Assembly (NCBI RefSeq): GCF_009758015.1
Contig: NZ_WSEL01000003.1
Span: 1 to 64,000 of the forward strand
Reading direction: 5' to 3'
DNA from: Ramlibacter pinisoli
GTDB taxonomy: Bacteria; Pseudomonadota; Gammaproteobacteria; Burkholderiales; Burkholderiaceae_C
Length of the DNA: 64,000 bases
The notes beneath the pieces are model-generated. The model was not told where the DNA came from, made no database searches, and was given only the letters and a program-made list of their open reading frames with translations. Positions 45,798-53,946 of this stretch are shown here, piece by piece. Within the stretch, counting starts at the first letter, position 1, and each line of letters begins with the position of its first letter. A program made the position numbers and the translations under genes.

Positions 45798-48700
45798 TTA
45801 CGCAGGCGCGCGCAGCGCCGCCAGGCGGGCCATCGCCCAGTCGACGTCGCGCGTGCCGATTCCCCCTTCGACCGCCTGGCGGGCCGGTGCCAGGATGGCC
45901 AGTGCTTCCTCGGGCCTCCCCTGCCCTTCCCGCAGGTCGGCCAGGTCCAGTGCCGCCCGCAGCGCCAGCGAGGCAAGCCGGCGCGCCTGGGCACAGGCCT
46001 GCGCCTGCAGCAGCCACCTCTCGGCTTCGCCGGCGCGGTCCAGCCCGGCCCGCAGCGCGCTCTGCAAGGTCAGCCGCCCGGTGAGCCGGCGGATCTCGGC
46101 CTCGTAGTAGCGCTCGCCGGTGCGCTCGACGATCGCCAGCGCCTGCTCCAGCAGGGCGAGGCCGGCCTCCGGCCGCTGGTCGAGCGCGTGGCCCTCGGCG
46201 CGCATGGTCAGGTAGAACGGCGTGGTCACCACGGCGCCCGAATCGGACCAGGCCTCGAAGCCTTGCCGCATCTCCTCGACACCCGCCGCCACGTCGCCCA
46301 GGTCGGCGGCAATGCGGCCGCGCATCACGCGCGCGTGGGCCAGCCAGACCGCGAAACCGTTCTCCTCGCAGACCCGGATGGCGCGCTCGGCCGCGTCCAG
46401 CGCGGCGCGGTTCTCGCCGCGGAAGTGCAGCACCGCGGCACGGAAGCCGTCCGCCACGCCGATGCTGAAGCGGTGCCCGATCTCCTGCGCATGCGCCGAC
46501 ACGGCCAGCACGCGGCGCCTGGCCTCGTCGGGACGGCCCAGCTGCCAGAGGGACCAGGCCGAGTAGCACAGGCACATGACGCCGGGGTCCTGCACCGCCT
46601 CGGGCCGGTGCTCCAGGCGCAGGTAGTCGGCATGGCAGGCGTCCATCTCCTGCACCGCCTCCAGCATCTGGCCCTGGTGCATCCGGATGTTGGCCAGGGC
46701 CCACCGGGACTGCACGCGCTGGATGGGGCCGCCGCTGCCGCTGCCGGCCCGGGCCGCGGCGTCCAGCACGTAGGAGCGTGCCTTGGCGAAGTCGGCGCGC
46801 ATGAAATGGAAGCCCTCCAGGCCCAGCAGCACGCGCATGGCGGCGCTCTCGTCGCCGAGCAGACGCGCCAGTTCCATCGCCCGGGCATAGGCGCGCTCGA
46901 CCCGTTCGGAGCCGTAGCCGCGGGTGGCGATCAGGCGCGCAGCCAGCAGCAGTTGCAGGCGCAGTTCGAGCCGTGCGCGGTCCTCGCCGGCCGGCATGCG
47001 TGCCAGCACGGCGAGGGCGCGGTCCGCATGGGCGATGGCCTCGGCATGGGCGGAGCGCGACGCGGCCCGGCGCACCGCCGCCTCCCAGAACCGCAGCGCC
47101 TCGGCGTCCAGGCCGGCTTCGGTGTAGTGGTCGGCCAGCAGTTCGGGCTGGCGCTCGGCGAGGTCGGCAAAACGCTCGCGGATCACGCCGGCGATGACCT
47201 GGTGCAGGCGCAGCCGGTCGCGCTCGAGCAGCGAGCCGTAGGCGGCATCGCGCATCAGCGCATGGCGGAACGCGTAGCGCGGACCGTCGCCGTCGCGGCG
47301 GGCCAGCAGCATGCCGGCACGCACGAGCTCTGCCAGCGCCGCCGCCGGGGCCGCCACGGCGATGGGAGAGCCGGGGTGCTGCAGCACGGCCTCGAGCAGC
47401 GCGAGCGGGAACTCGCGCCCGATCGTGCCGCCCACCTGCGCCACCTGCTTGGACGCACCCAACCGGTCGAGGCGGGCCGTCAGCAGGTCCAGCACCGTGG
47501 CGGGCACGGCCCGGGCACCGGTCGGCGGAACGTCCCCGCTCGCCTCGGTCTCGAGCGCCATGCGCGTGGACTCCTCGATGAACAGCGGCACCCCGTCGGC
47601 GCGCTCGGCGATCAGCTGCACCACCTCGCCGGGCAGCCGGCGGCCGCCGCTCGCGCCCCGCACCATGGCCCGCGCCAGCTCGGGCGCAAGGCCCTGCAAC
47701 TCGGTCTCGTAGGCCGGAAACCGCGGGCGCCAGCGCAGCTCGGCGTCCGGCCGGGCCGTGACGACGATCAGCAGCGGCAGGGCGCGCGTGACCGCCGCCA
47801 GCCGGTCGAGGAATTCGGCGGAGGAGGGATCGAGCCAGTGCGTGTCCTCGACGATGAGGCAGGCCGGCGCATGCTGCGCGCGCTGCCGGGCCAGCCCCAC
47901 CAGCAGGTCCAGCGTGAGTTCGCGCCGGCGCTGCGCCGGCTGCTCCAGGATGGGATGCGGCGTGGGCAGCGGCAGCGCCAGCAGGTCGGCGAGAAGCGCC
48001 AGCGCGCCCTCCCCGGCCGTGTCGACGCGCGACACCACGGTGCGCAGGCGCGCCAGGCCGGCCTCGGGCAGCTCGTTGCCGCCCAGGCGCAGCTGGTGGC
48101 GCAGCGAGCCGATCAGCGGCTGGAAGGCGCTGTTGGCGTGCTCGGGCGCACAGCGGCACTCGAACACCTGGCCGTCGTCGGCCAGGGCCTGCTTGAACTC
48201 GCGCAGCAGCCGCGACTTGCCGATGCCCGCTTCGCCCAGGATGCGCACGATGCGCAGCGAGCCGGCCTTGACCACCGCCCAGTGCGCCTGCAGGGTCTGC
48301 AGCTCGTCGCGGCGGCCGACGAAGGGCGTGATCGACGGCTGACCGGCCGCGGCCGGGAGCGGCGTGGCTGCGGCCGGCGCCGCGCCGAGCAGCCGGTGGC
48401 AGGCTTGCGGCCCGTCGAAGCCCTTGAGCCCGATGGCGTCGTCCAGCGCCTCGAAGCGGAAGCGGTCCCGGACGATGCGCCGCGTCGACTCGCCCACCAC
48501 GACGGTGGCCGGCGCCGCGAGCGCCTGCAGGCGGGCCGCCAGGTGGATGGCCGAGCCCACCGGCTGGCCGTCGCGCACCACCACCTGCCCCGTGCACACG
48601 CCGATGCGCACGCCCAGCCCGAGCGCCTGCATGGCATCGACCAGTTCCAGGGCGGCTTGCAGGGCCTGCGCCGCTGCGTCCTCCCGCGCCACCGGGGTGC

Positions 48701-49919
48701 CGAAGTAGCACATGGCGCCATCGTCACCCTGGAAGTCGTCGGGCGTGCCGCCGTGCCGGCGCACGATGTCGACGCAGGCCTGGTGGTAGCGCGACAGCAG
48801 GTCGCTATAGGTCTCGGCGCCCAGTTCGCCCAGCAGGCGCGTCGAGCCGGCCAGGTCGATCGACAGGATGGTCACCTGGCGCAGGTTGTCCTCGACCGAG
48901 GCACGGCGGTCGCACAGGACCACGGCGCCGTCGCCGTACAGCTCGGCCCGCAGGGCCGCCAGCGCGGTGGGCCCTGCCGTGCGCCGGAACGCGCCGCGCG
49001 ACGACCGCAGGGCTTCGGCGAGCGGCGCGCCGCGGGCCAGCGCGGCATACAGGGGCAGCAGGAAATCAGCGGCCTGCCCGGCGCCGGCCGGCTCGCAGGA
49101 CAGGAGGTTCAGTCCGTGCCGGCAGGCATCGAGCGCCACCGCGCGGTTCGGCGGCTGCGCCGAATCCGTGCCGGGGACCGTGTTCTGCGACAGCAGCAAC
49201 GGCGGCGGTGACGCCAGCCGGCCGATCGAGCCGATGTCCAGCGGTTCGCCCTCCCACCACCAGAGCACGGAGTCGTCCGGCGCCGGCCGGCCGTCGACCG
49301 GGCCGGCGAAATGGACGATGTCGTTGGCGCCGATCAGCCGCAGCAGGTCGTCACGCGGCAGGTCGTTCGAGGAGACGACGCTGACCGCGACGCCGGCCAT
49401 GCTGCGCAGCCCGGCATTGAGGCGCGACGCGGTCGCAGCAGCCGCACCGCCGCCGGCGACCAGCAGCACTTTCAGGGTGCCGCGCGTGGGGGCCGGTGGC
49501 GCCGCCCGCGCGGCCTCCATGCCGGCCACGATGCGGCGCGCCAGGCGGAACTTCTCGCCGAGGAAGTCCTGGCCGTCCCAGGCCAGCTCCCAGGGCACCC
49601 AGGCCAGCGACCGGTCGAGCTGCAGCGTCAGTGCGCCGGGCGCTGCCTCGCGCAGGAAGGTGGCGATGCCGGGCGGGATGAGCCGGTCCAGCAGCTGGCG
49701 GCCGAACGCCCGCAGGTCGCTGCTGGCATCCGCGGTGGAAGGCGCTTCGGTGTCCAGCCACCGCCCCGACTGCACCTGCAGGTCGAGCAGGATGGCTTCG
49801 GCGGTGTCGATGGTCTCCAGCCTGGCCAGCGGACCGAGGTCGGTCAGCACGGCCGCCAACCCGCCGCGTTGGGGCAGCACGGTCAGGTGCAGTGGCGGGC
49901 CTTCAGTCGGCGGGGACAT
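45798..49919 (-). CDS. Degenerate CHAT domain + class III nucleotide cyclase + STAND ATPase + TPR-like repeats
   Basis: 1373 residues, cytoplasmic. Residues about 1-335 form a CHAT-like (caspase-fold) domain (LDRSLAWVPWELAWDGQDFL, DIVHFAG). The usual GHG histidine is replaced (GPVDG) and the LSACET cysteine is replaced (LLSQNT), so it is probably not a protease. About 346-510 is a class III cyclase domain: metal aspartates D355 (SIDLAGST) and D399/D400 (QGDDG) are present, and the N..R motif reads AIHLAARLQ with R463. About 530-950 is an AAA/STAND NTPase (Walker A GEAGIGKS 562-569, Walker B LIVEDTHWLD). The rest is TPR-like helical repeats. This layout is that of large signal-integrating regulators. 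First gene of the three-gene unit. Nucleotide product (cAMP or cGMP, if any) cannot be decided. Confidence 0.88.
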   Translation of the reverse strand: MSPPTEGPPLHLTVLPQRGGLAAVLTDLGPLARLETIDTAEAILLDLQVQSGRWLDTEAPSTADASSDLRAFGRQLLDRLIPPGIATFLREAAPGALTLQLDRSLAWVPWELAWDGQDFLGEKFRLARRIVAGMEAARAAPPAPTRGTLKVLLVAGGGAAAATASRLNAGLRSMAGVAVSVVSSNDLPRDDLLRLIGANDIVHFAGPVDGRPAPDDSVLWWWEGEPLDIGSIGRLASPPPLLLSQNTVPGTDSAQPPNRAVALDACRHGLNLLSCEPAGAGQAADFLLPLYAALARGAPLAEALRSSRGAFRRTAGPTALAALRAELYGDGAVVLCDRRASVEDNLRQVTILSIDLAGSTRLLGELGAETYSDLLSRYHQACVDIVRRHGGTPDDFQGDDGAMCYFGTPVAREDAAAQALQAALELVDAMQALGLGVRIGVCTGQVVVRDGQPVGSAIHLAARLQALAAPATVVVGESTRRIVRDRFRFEALDDAIGLKGFDGPQACHRLLGAAPAAATPLPAAAGQPSITPFVGRRDELQTLQAHWAVVKAGSLRIVRILGEAGIGKSRLLREFKQALADDGQVFECRCAPEHANSAFQPLIGSLRHQLRLGGNELPEAGLARLRTVVSRVDTAGEGALALLADLLALPLPTPHPILEQPAQRRRELTLDLLVGLARQRAQHAPACLIVEDTHWLDPSSAEFLDRLAAVTRALPLLIVVTARPDAELRWRPRFPAYETELQGLAPELARAMVRGASGGRRLPGEVVQLIAERADGVPLFIEESTRMALETEASGDVPPTGARAVPATVLDLLTARLDRLGASKQVAQVGGTIGREFPLALLEAVLQHPGSPIAVAAPAAALAELVRAGMLLARRDGDGPRYAFRHALMRDAAYGSLLERDRLRLHQVIAGVIRERFADLAERQPELLADHYTEAGLDAEALRFWEAAVRRAASRSAHAEAIAHADRALAVLARMPAGEDRARLELRLQLLLAARLIATRGYGSERVERAYARAMELARLLGDESAAMRVLLGLEGFHFMRADFAKARSYVLDAAARAGSGSGGPIQRVQSRWALANIRMHQGQMLEAVQEMDACHADYLRLEHRPEAVQDPGVMCLCYSAWSLWQLGRPDEARRRVLAVSAHAQEIGHRFSIGVADGFRAAVLHFRGENRAALDAAERAIRVCEENGFAVWLAHARVMRGRIAADLGDVAAGVEEMRQGFEAWSDSGAVVTTPFYLTMRAEGHALDQRPEAGLALLEQALAIVERTGERYYEAEIRRLTGRLTLQSALRAGLDRAGEAERWLLQAQACAQARRLASLALRAALDLADLREGQGRPEEALAILAPARQAVEGGIGTRDVDWAMARLAALRAPA

Positions 49920-50173
49920 GGTCGTCCGTCGATCGTGGTGGGACCATCGCGCGGGAAGTCATGTCGTTGGCGTCCTCGGACGTCCGCATGATCTGCACGG
50001 GTCCCGCGCGCTGTCAATGACTGAATGCCGTGGCGTTGGGCCTGCGTCCCCGATGGGTTACCGCCAGCTCAGCAGGCCACGCGCCCCTCGCGCAGGCGCT
50101 CCATGCGCACAATCGCGCCAGGCGCTGCGCGGGCCACCCTCCGCGCCCTGCACGCCTGATCGCAGGGGAAGCC
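49920..50173. promoter_or_regulatory. Divergent control region between the cyclase/STAND and CRP-like genes
   Basis: 254 nt separating divergent starts, so promoters for both directions should lie here. No TGTGA-N6-TCACA CRP site was found by eye. An imperfect GGGACC/GGGTCCC pair occurs at about 49940 and 50009. Any operator remains undefined. Confidence 0.45.
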
Positions 50174-50881
50174 ATGTCCGCACCGATGCCGCCTTCCAGC
50201 CTGGGGCTGCGCACCCTCGAGCTGCTCCAGGGCCTGCCGCCACAGCGCCTCGACGAGATCTCGCGCCAGTGCCTGTGGCGCCGGTTCGAGCCGGGCCAGC
50301 TGCTCATCGCGCGCGAGCACGACGACCGCGACCTGCACCTGATCGTGGCCGGGGCCGTGCGCGTCACCAGCTATGCGCCGGGCGGGCGCGAAACGAGTTT
50401 CCGCGATCTGCAGGCCGGCATGTCGTTCGGCGAGCTGTCCGCGCTGGACGGGCGGCCGCGATCCGCCGACGTCATCGGTCTGCGCTCCGGGCTCATCGCC
50501 TCCCTGCCACCGGCGGCCTTCCGCGCACTGCTGCAGCAGGAGTGGACCGTGACCGAGCGGGTGCTGCTGCGACTGACCGACCTGGCCCGCAGCCTGATCG
50601 ACCGCGTGCTGGACCTCAGCACGCTGAGCGTGCAACAGCGCGTGTGCCTGGAGCTCCTGCGCCTGGCGCAAGCGGCCGGCGTCGACGGCAACCAGGCCCG
50701 CATCGAGCCGGCGCCCAAGCACGCCGACCTGGCGCACCTGGTCAGCAGCTACCGCGAGCAGGTCACGCGCGAGCTGTCCGCCCTGGCCAAGGCGGGCGTC
50801 GTGGCCCGGCAGGACGGCGCCCTGGTGGTGCGCGACCTCGAGCGCCTGAAGCACATCGCGAACCGGGAGGTGGCGCACTGA
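50174..50881 (+). CDS. CRP/FNR-family cyclic-nucleotide-responsive regulator
   Basis: 235 residues from ATG 50174. N-terminal cNMP-binding beta-roll with the phosphate-binding cassette FGELSALDGRPRSADV, in which the Glu, Arg and Ser equivalent to CRP E72, R82 and S83 are all present. A dimerisation helix follows (VTERVLLRLTDLARSLIDRV), then a C-terminal winged helix (KHADLAHLVSSYREQVTREL). There are no FNR-type cysteines. The intact cassette argues for true cyclic-nucleotide binding, unlike many CRP/FNR members. Divergent from a gene that contains a class III cyclase domain, so the pair may form a local second-messenger loop. Confidence 0.88.
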   Translation: MSAPMPPSSLGLRTLELLQGLPPQRLDEISRQCLWRRFEPGQLLIAREHDDRDLHLIVAGAVRVTSYAPGGRETSFRDLQAGMSFGELSALDGRPRSADVIGLRSGLIASLPPAAFRALLQQEWTVTERVLLRLTDLARSLIDRVLDLSTLSVQQRVCLELLRLAQAAGVDGNQARIEPAPKHADLAHLVSSYREQVTRELSALAKAGVVARQDGALVVRDLERLKHIANREVAH

Positions 50882-50918
50882 GGCGCTGAAGGGCCCCTGA
50901 TCAGGCTCCACACCAACT

Positions 50919-51133
50919 GTCGTCATGCCGGATTTGATTCGGCTCCCGCGTCCTGGCCGTGGGTGATGGGACGGGTCTGATCAGGTATCGGAGATGGATT
51001 GCGGGTCGAGCCCGCAATGACGGGGGTGCGGTGAAGGCTGGCGCACTCCAGGAATTCCGCGGTGCCACCACAACCTGAATTTCCCGGTGCCACCACAACC
51101 GTCGTCATGCCGGACTCGATCCGGCATCCATCC
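50919..51133. repeat. Dispersed palindromic repeat cluster
   Basis: A decayed ATGCCGG core (50919-50942), an inverted ATTGCGGG-type core with GGAGATGG tail (50989-51021) and a direct ATGCCGG core (51101-51133). Between them a ~27-bp unit containing GGTGCCACCACAAC is repeated twice (about 51052-51103). Confidence 0.75.
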
Positions 51134-51226
51134 CCCGTCCACGGCGACGGGGCTACGCCCTATGATCGCGCGCCACCGCCGCCGGCCTCGGCGCGGCGCA
51201 TCCCCCGCCAGTGCCGGCGGCCCCGC

Positions 51227-51946
51227 ATGTCCGATTCCCTCACCCTCCTCTACCTCGACGCCGACCTGGTCGCCATCGACAAGCCGGCCGGCCTGCTCGT
51301 CCATCCGAGCGCGCTCGACGCGCACGAGGAGCGCACCGCGCTGCGCACCCTGGAGGCCCAGCTGGGCGAGCGCCTGTTCCCCCTGCACCGGCTCGACAAG
51401 GCCACCAGCGGCGTGCTGCTGTTCGCGCGCTCGCGCACGGCGGCCAGCCACTGGCGGATGGCGTTCGAGGCCGGCACGGTGGCCAAGCGCTACGTGGCCC
51501 TGGTGCGCGGCTGGCCGCCCGCTGGCGGCGAGATCGACTACCCGCTGGCCCGCGACCCGGAGCTGCCCTCGGCCGGCCAGGAGCGCCTGCCGGCCGTCAC
51601 GCGCTACGAGCGCCAGGCCTGCTTCGAATGGCCGTTCGCCGTCGACGGCCGCCACCCCACCAGCCGCTACGCACTGGTCGAGGTGACGCCGCTCACCGGG
51701 CGCCGCCACCAGATCCGGCGCCACTTCAAGCAGCTGGCGCATCCGGTGGTGGGCGACAGCACGCACGGCAAGGGCGCCCACAACCGCGCCGTCGCCGCCT
51801 GGCTGGGGGTGCAGCGGCTGTGGCTGCACGCGGCCTGCGTCGACTTCCCCCGGGGGCCGCGCATCGAGGCACCATGCGGGCCGGAGTGGAATGTCCTACG
51901 CGAGTCCGCCGCGATGGATCACAGACCGGGGCCGGGCCTTGGCTAG
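51227..51946 (+). CDS. truC: RluA-family pseudouridine synthase, TruC-like
   Basis: 239 residues from ATG 51227. Catalytic aspartate in the RluA motif HRLDKATSGVLLFA (about residue 64). KPAGLLVHPSA near the N-terminus and TPLTGRRHQIRRHFKQLAHP near 150 are strongly conserved, and SDSLTLLYLDADLVAIDKPA begins as in TruC. TruC makes pseudouridine 65 in tRNAs; the short length without an S4 domain fits TruC rather than RluD/RluC. Its TAG stop forms part of the -10-like TAGATT for the next small gene. Confidence 0.85.
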   Translation: MSDSLTLLYLDADLVAIDKPAGLLVHPSALDAHEERTALRTLEAQLGERLFPLHRLDKATSGVLLFARSRTAASHWRMAFEAGTVAKRYVALVRGWPPAGGEIDYPLARDPELPSAGQERLPAVTRYERQACFEWPFAVDGRHPTSRYALVEVTPLTGRRHQIRRHFKQLAHPVVGDSTHGKGAHNRAVAAWLGVQRLWLHAACVDFPRGPRIEAPCGPEWNVLRESAAMDHRPGPGLG

Positions 51947-51949
51947 ATT
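51944..51949 (+). promoter_or_regulatory. TAGATT -10-like element overlapping the truC stop
   Basis: TAGATT 41 nt before the small basic protein gene at 51990; its TAG is the truC stop codon. Confidence 0.35.
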
Positions 51950-51989
51950 GCAGGTGCAGCCGGATGGTCTGGCTGTCGGAAGGACCACC

Positions 51990-52157
51990 ATGCCCCAATC
52001 GACCAAAGACTCCCCGGGCGGGAAGACCCACGCGAAGAAGAAGGGCGCCGCCAAGCCCGCGGTGTCCGACAAGGCCGTCGCCAAGAAGCCGAGCCGCTCC
52101 AGCACGTCGCCCACGGGCCCGAGCAAGCACAGCGAGAAGAAGAGCACGCCGCACTGA
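51990..52157 (+). CDS. Small lysine-rich basic protein
   Basis: 55 residues from ATG 51990 (GGAAGGA about 6 nt upstream). Roughly a quarter lysine, with Ser/Thr/Pro/Ala and repeated AKK/KKP units, so disordered and strongly basic. It resembles the tails of bacterial H1-like proteins. DNA or RNA binding is plausible but unproven. Confidence 0.5.
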   Translation: MPQSTKDSPGGKTHAKKKGAAKPAVSDKAVAKKPSRSSTSPTGPSKHSEKKSTPH

Positions 52158-52377
52158 GTGCCCCGGTGCCGAAAGGCCGGCTCCAAGGCCGAGCCAGCGG
52201 CCGGCCGGCGAGGACGAATGCACGGATCGCGCGGCACCGTCAGATTCCCGCAAGCCGCTGCCCAAGAAAGTGGCACCGCGTGCCAGCCCAATGCCGGCGC
52301 GGCTCGGCGGGGCGCTCCACAAGCTTGTCCACACCCTTCTCCACGCTTGCCGTGGACAGACGGCCCGCCGGCGTGTG

Positions 52378-53253
52378 CTAGGGACGCCGGCGGTAGGCCG
52401 CGGCCACCATGTCGGCCAGCCGCCGCGCCGCCTCGCCCAGGCCCTGCACGGGCCGGTGCACCAGTCCGATGTCGCGGTGGAAGGTGCGCTCGCCCAGGTC
52501 GATCGCGCGCACGCCCGACGGCCAGCGCCGCTGGGCCACCGTCTGGGGCAGCAGGGCGACGCCGGCGCCGTGGGCCACCAGTTGCACGATGGCCTCGAGT
52601 TCGTCGAGTTCGCACACTTCCCGCACCTCGATGTGCGCTGCCCGCAGGAAGCGGTCGACCTGGCGGCCGCCATACGAGGCGCGGTCGTAGCGGATGAACG
52701 GCCGGGTGGCGAGCAGCCCGGCCCAGTCGTTGCCGCGCACCCCGCGCGGCACCACCAGCCGGAATGGCTCATGCGCCAGCGTGGTCCAGCGCAGGTCGCT
52801 CTGGACCGAGAACGGCGGCCGGATGACGACGGCCAGGTCGATCTCGCCGGCGTCGACGAGGTCCACCAACTGCATCGACACCCCGGGCACGACGCGCGTG
52901 CGGCAGCCGGGCAGTTGCCGGTGGAACCGGGCCAGCACGCCGGGCAGCACGGACCGCTGCACCGAGGCGATGGCGCCGACGTTAACGACGGCCGGGGCCG
53001 CGGCCTGCGGCCGGCGCGCCCCGAGGTTGCCGTAGGCCTGCAGCAGGTCCTGCGCCTGCGCCAGCAGGTCGGTCCCCATCGCGTTGAGGCGGGCGGCCCG
53101 GCCGCTGCGGTCGAACAGCTCGAAGCCCAGCTCTTGCTCGAGCCGCTTCATCTGCGCGCTGACGGCGGCCTGCGTCAGCCCGATCCGGTCGCCGGCGGCC
53201 GCGAACGTGCCTTCCCGCGCGACGGCGACGAAGGTCTTGAGTTCGCGAATCAT
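52378..53253 (-). CDS. LysR-type transcriptional regulator
   Basis: 291 residues. N-terminal winged helix (MIRELKTFVAVAREGTFAAA, then GLTQAAVSAQMKRLEQELG) and a C-terminal periplasmic-binding-protein-like effector domain from about 92 (VNVGAIASVQRSVLPGVLAR). It is divergent from the VOC protein gene with 72 nt between starts, the classical LysR arrangement, so the VOC gene is its likely target. Effector unknown. Confidence 0.9.
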   Translation of the reverse strand: MIRELKTFVAVAREGTFAAAGDRIGLTQAAVSAQMKRLEQELGFELFDRSGRAARLNAMGTDLLAQAQDLLQAYGNLGARRPQAAAPAVVNVGAIASVQRSVLPGVLARFHRQLPGCRTRVVPGVSMQLVDLVDAGEIDLAVVIRPPFSVQSDLRWTTLAHEPFRLVVPRGVRGNDWAGLLATRPFIRYDRASYGGRQVDRFLRAAHIEVREVCELDELEAIVQLVAHGAGVALLPQTVAQRRWPSGVRAIDLGERTFHRDIGLVHRPVQGLGEAARRLADMVAAAYRRRP

Positions 53254-53325
53254 CGATTTCCTTGAGGCTCAGCGCAACGAACCATTGATTTTATTTGTGC
53301 CTTCGACTCGGTAGGATCTGCGCCC
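53254..53325. promoter_or_regulatory. Divergent LysR/VOC control region
   Basis: 72 nt, AT-rich in the middle (CATTGATTTTATTTGTG), between the start codons of the LysR gene and the VOC gene. A LysR operator is expected here, but several T-N11-A placements are possible, so none is assigned. Confidence 0.5.
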
Positions 53326-53769
53326 ATGCAAGCCCCGACCACCAATCCCGCCCCGCTCTCGCCCTTCCACCTCGCGTTTCCGGTGCACGACCTCGCCCTC
53401 GCCCGCCAGTTCTATGGCGAGAAGCTGGGCTGCCCGGAGGGCCGCAGTTCGGACGAGTGGATCGACTTCAACTTCTACGGCCACCAGATCGTGGCCCACC
53501 TGGCGCCCCAGGCAACCGGGACGGCGCAGCGCAACGCGGTCGACGGCCACGGCGTGCCGGTGCGGCACTTCGGCATCGTGCTGCCCATGGCCGAGTGGGA
53601 GGCGCTGGCCCAGCGGCTGAAGGCGCAGGGGACCCGGTTCGTGATCGAGCCCTACATCCGCTTCCAGGGCCAGCCCGGCGAGCAGGCGACGATGTTCTTC
53701 CTCGACCCGTCGGAGAACGCGATCGAAGTCAAGGCGTTCGCCGACATCAACAACCTGTTCGCGAAGTGA
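53326..53769 (+). CDS. VOC-superfamily (glyoxalase/dioxygenase-fold) protein
   Basis: 147 residues. Two beta-alpha-beta-beta-beta modules. Metal-ligand positions are visible as H in [18 protein letters not shown] in VRHFGIVLP, and E in [15 protein letters not shown]. That is the H/H/E pattern of VOC metalloenzymes. The [10 protein letters not shown] ending is typical of glyoxalase-like proteins. Probable target of the divergent LysR regulator. Substrate not predictable. Confidence 0.88.
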   Translation: MQAPTTNPAPLSPFHLAFPVHDLALARQFYGEKLGCPEGRSSDEWIDFNFYGHQIVAHLAPQATGTAQRNAVDGHGVPVRHFGIVLPMAEWEALAQRLKAQGTRFVIEPYIRFQGQPGEQATMFFLDPSENAIEVKAFADINNLFAK

Positions 53770-53796
53770 CGGCGGCGGACGCCCTGTTCACGCTCC

Positions 53797-53941
53797 CGTC
53801 GTTGCGGGCTTGACCCGCACCTCTGTCATTGCGGGCTTGACCCGCAATCCATCTCAGGCCCGTCGTACCTGCCCGATCCGCGTTCGGGAGATGGATGCCG
53901 GGTCGAGCCCGGCATGACGACTTCCGGTGTCAGGCCCGGCG
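53797..53941. repeat. Dispersed palindromic repeat, composite copy
   Basis: A decayed ATTGCGGG-type core (53797-53820), an intact one (53825-53856), the spacer GCCCGATCCGCGTTCGGGAG in reverse orientation, and an inverted ATGCCGGG-type core (53886-53920). Ends next to the stop of the NHL-repeat lipoprotein gene. Confidence 0.85.
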
Positions 53942-53946
53942 CGAAC

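Noticed and set aside
43996..48711. A single minus-strand frame open from 48711 to 40615 (2698 codons)
   Set aside because: Only the part from ATG 43995 has protein-family features; the upstream part is Arg/Gly/Ala-rich shadow of the P450-like and cyclase/STAND genes, which occupy other frames with clear domains.
49920..50173. Classical CRP site
   Set aside because: No TGTGA-N6-TCACA or near match was found by reading either strand.
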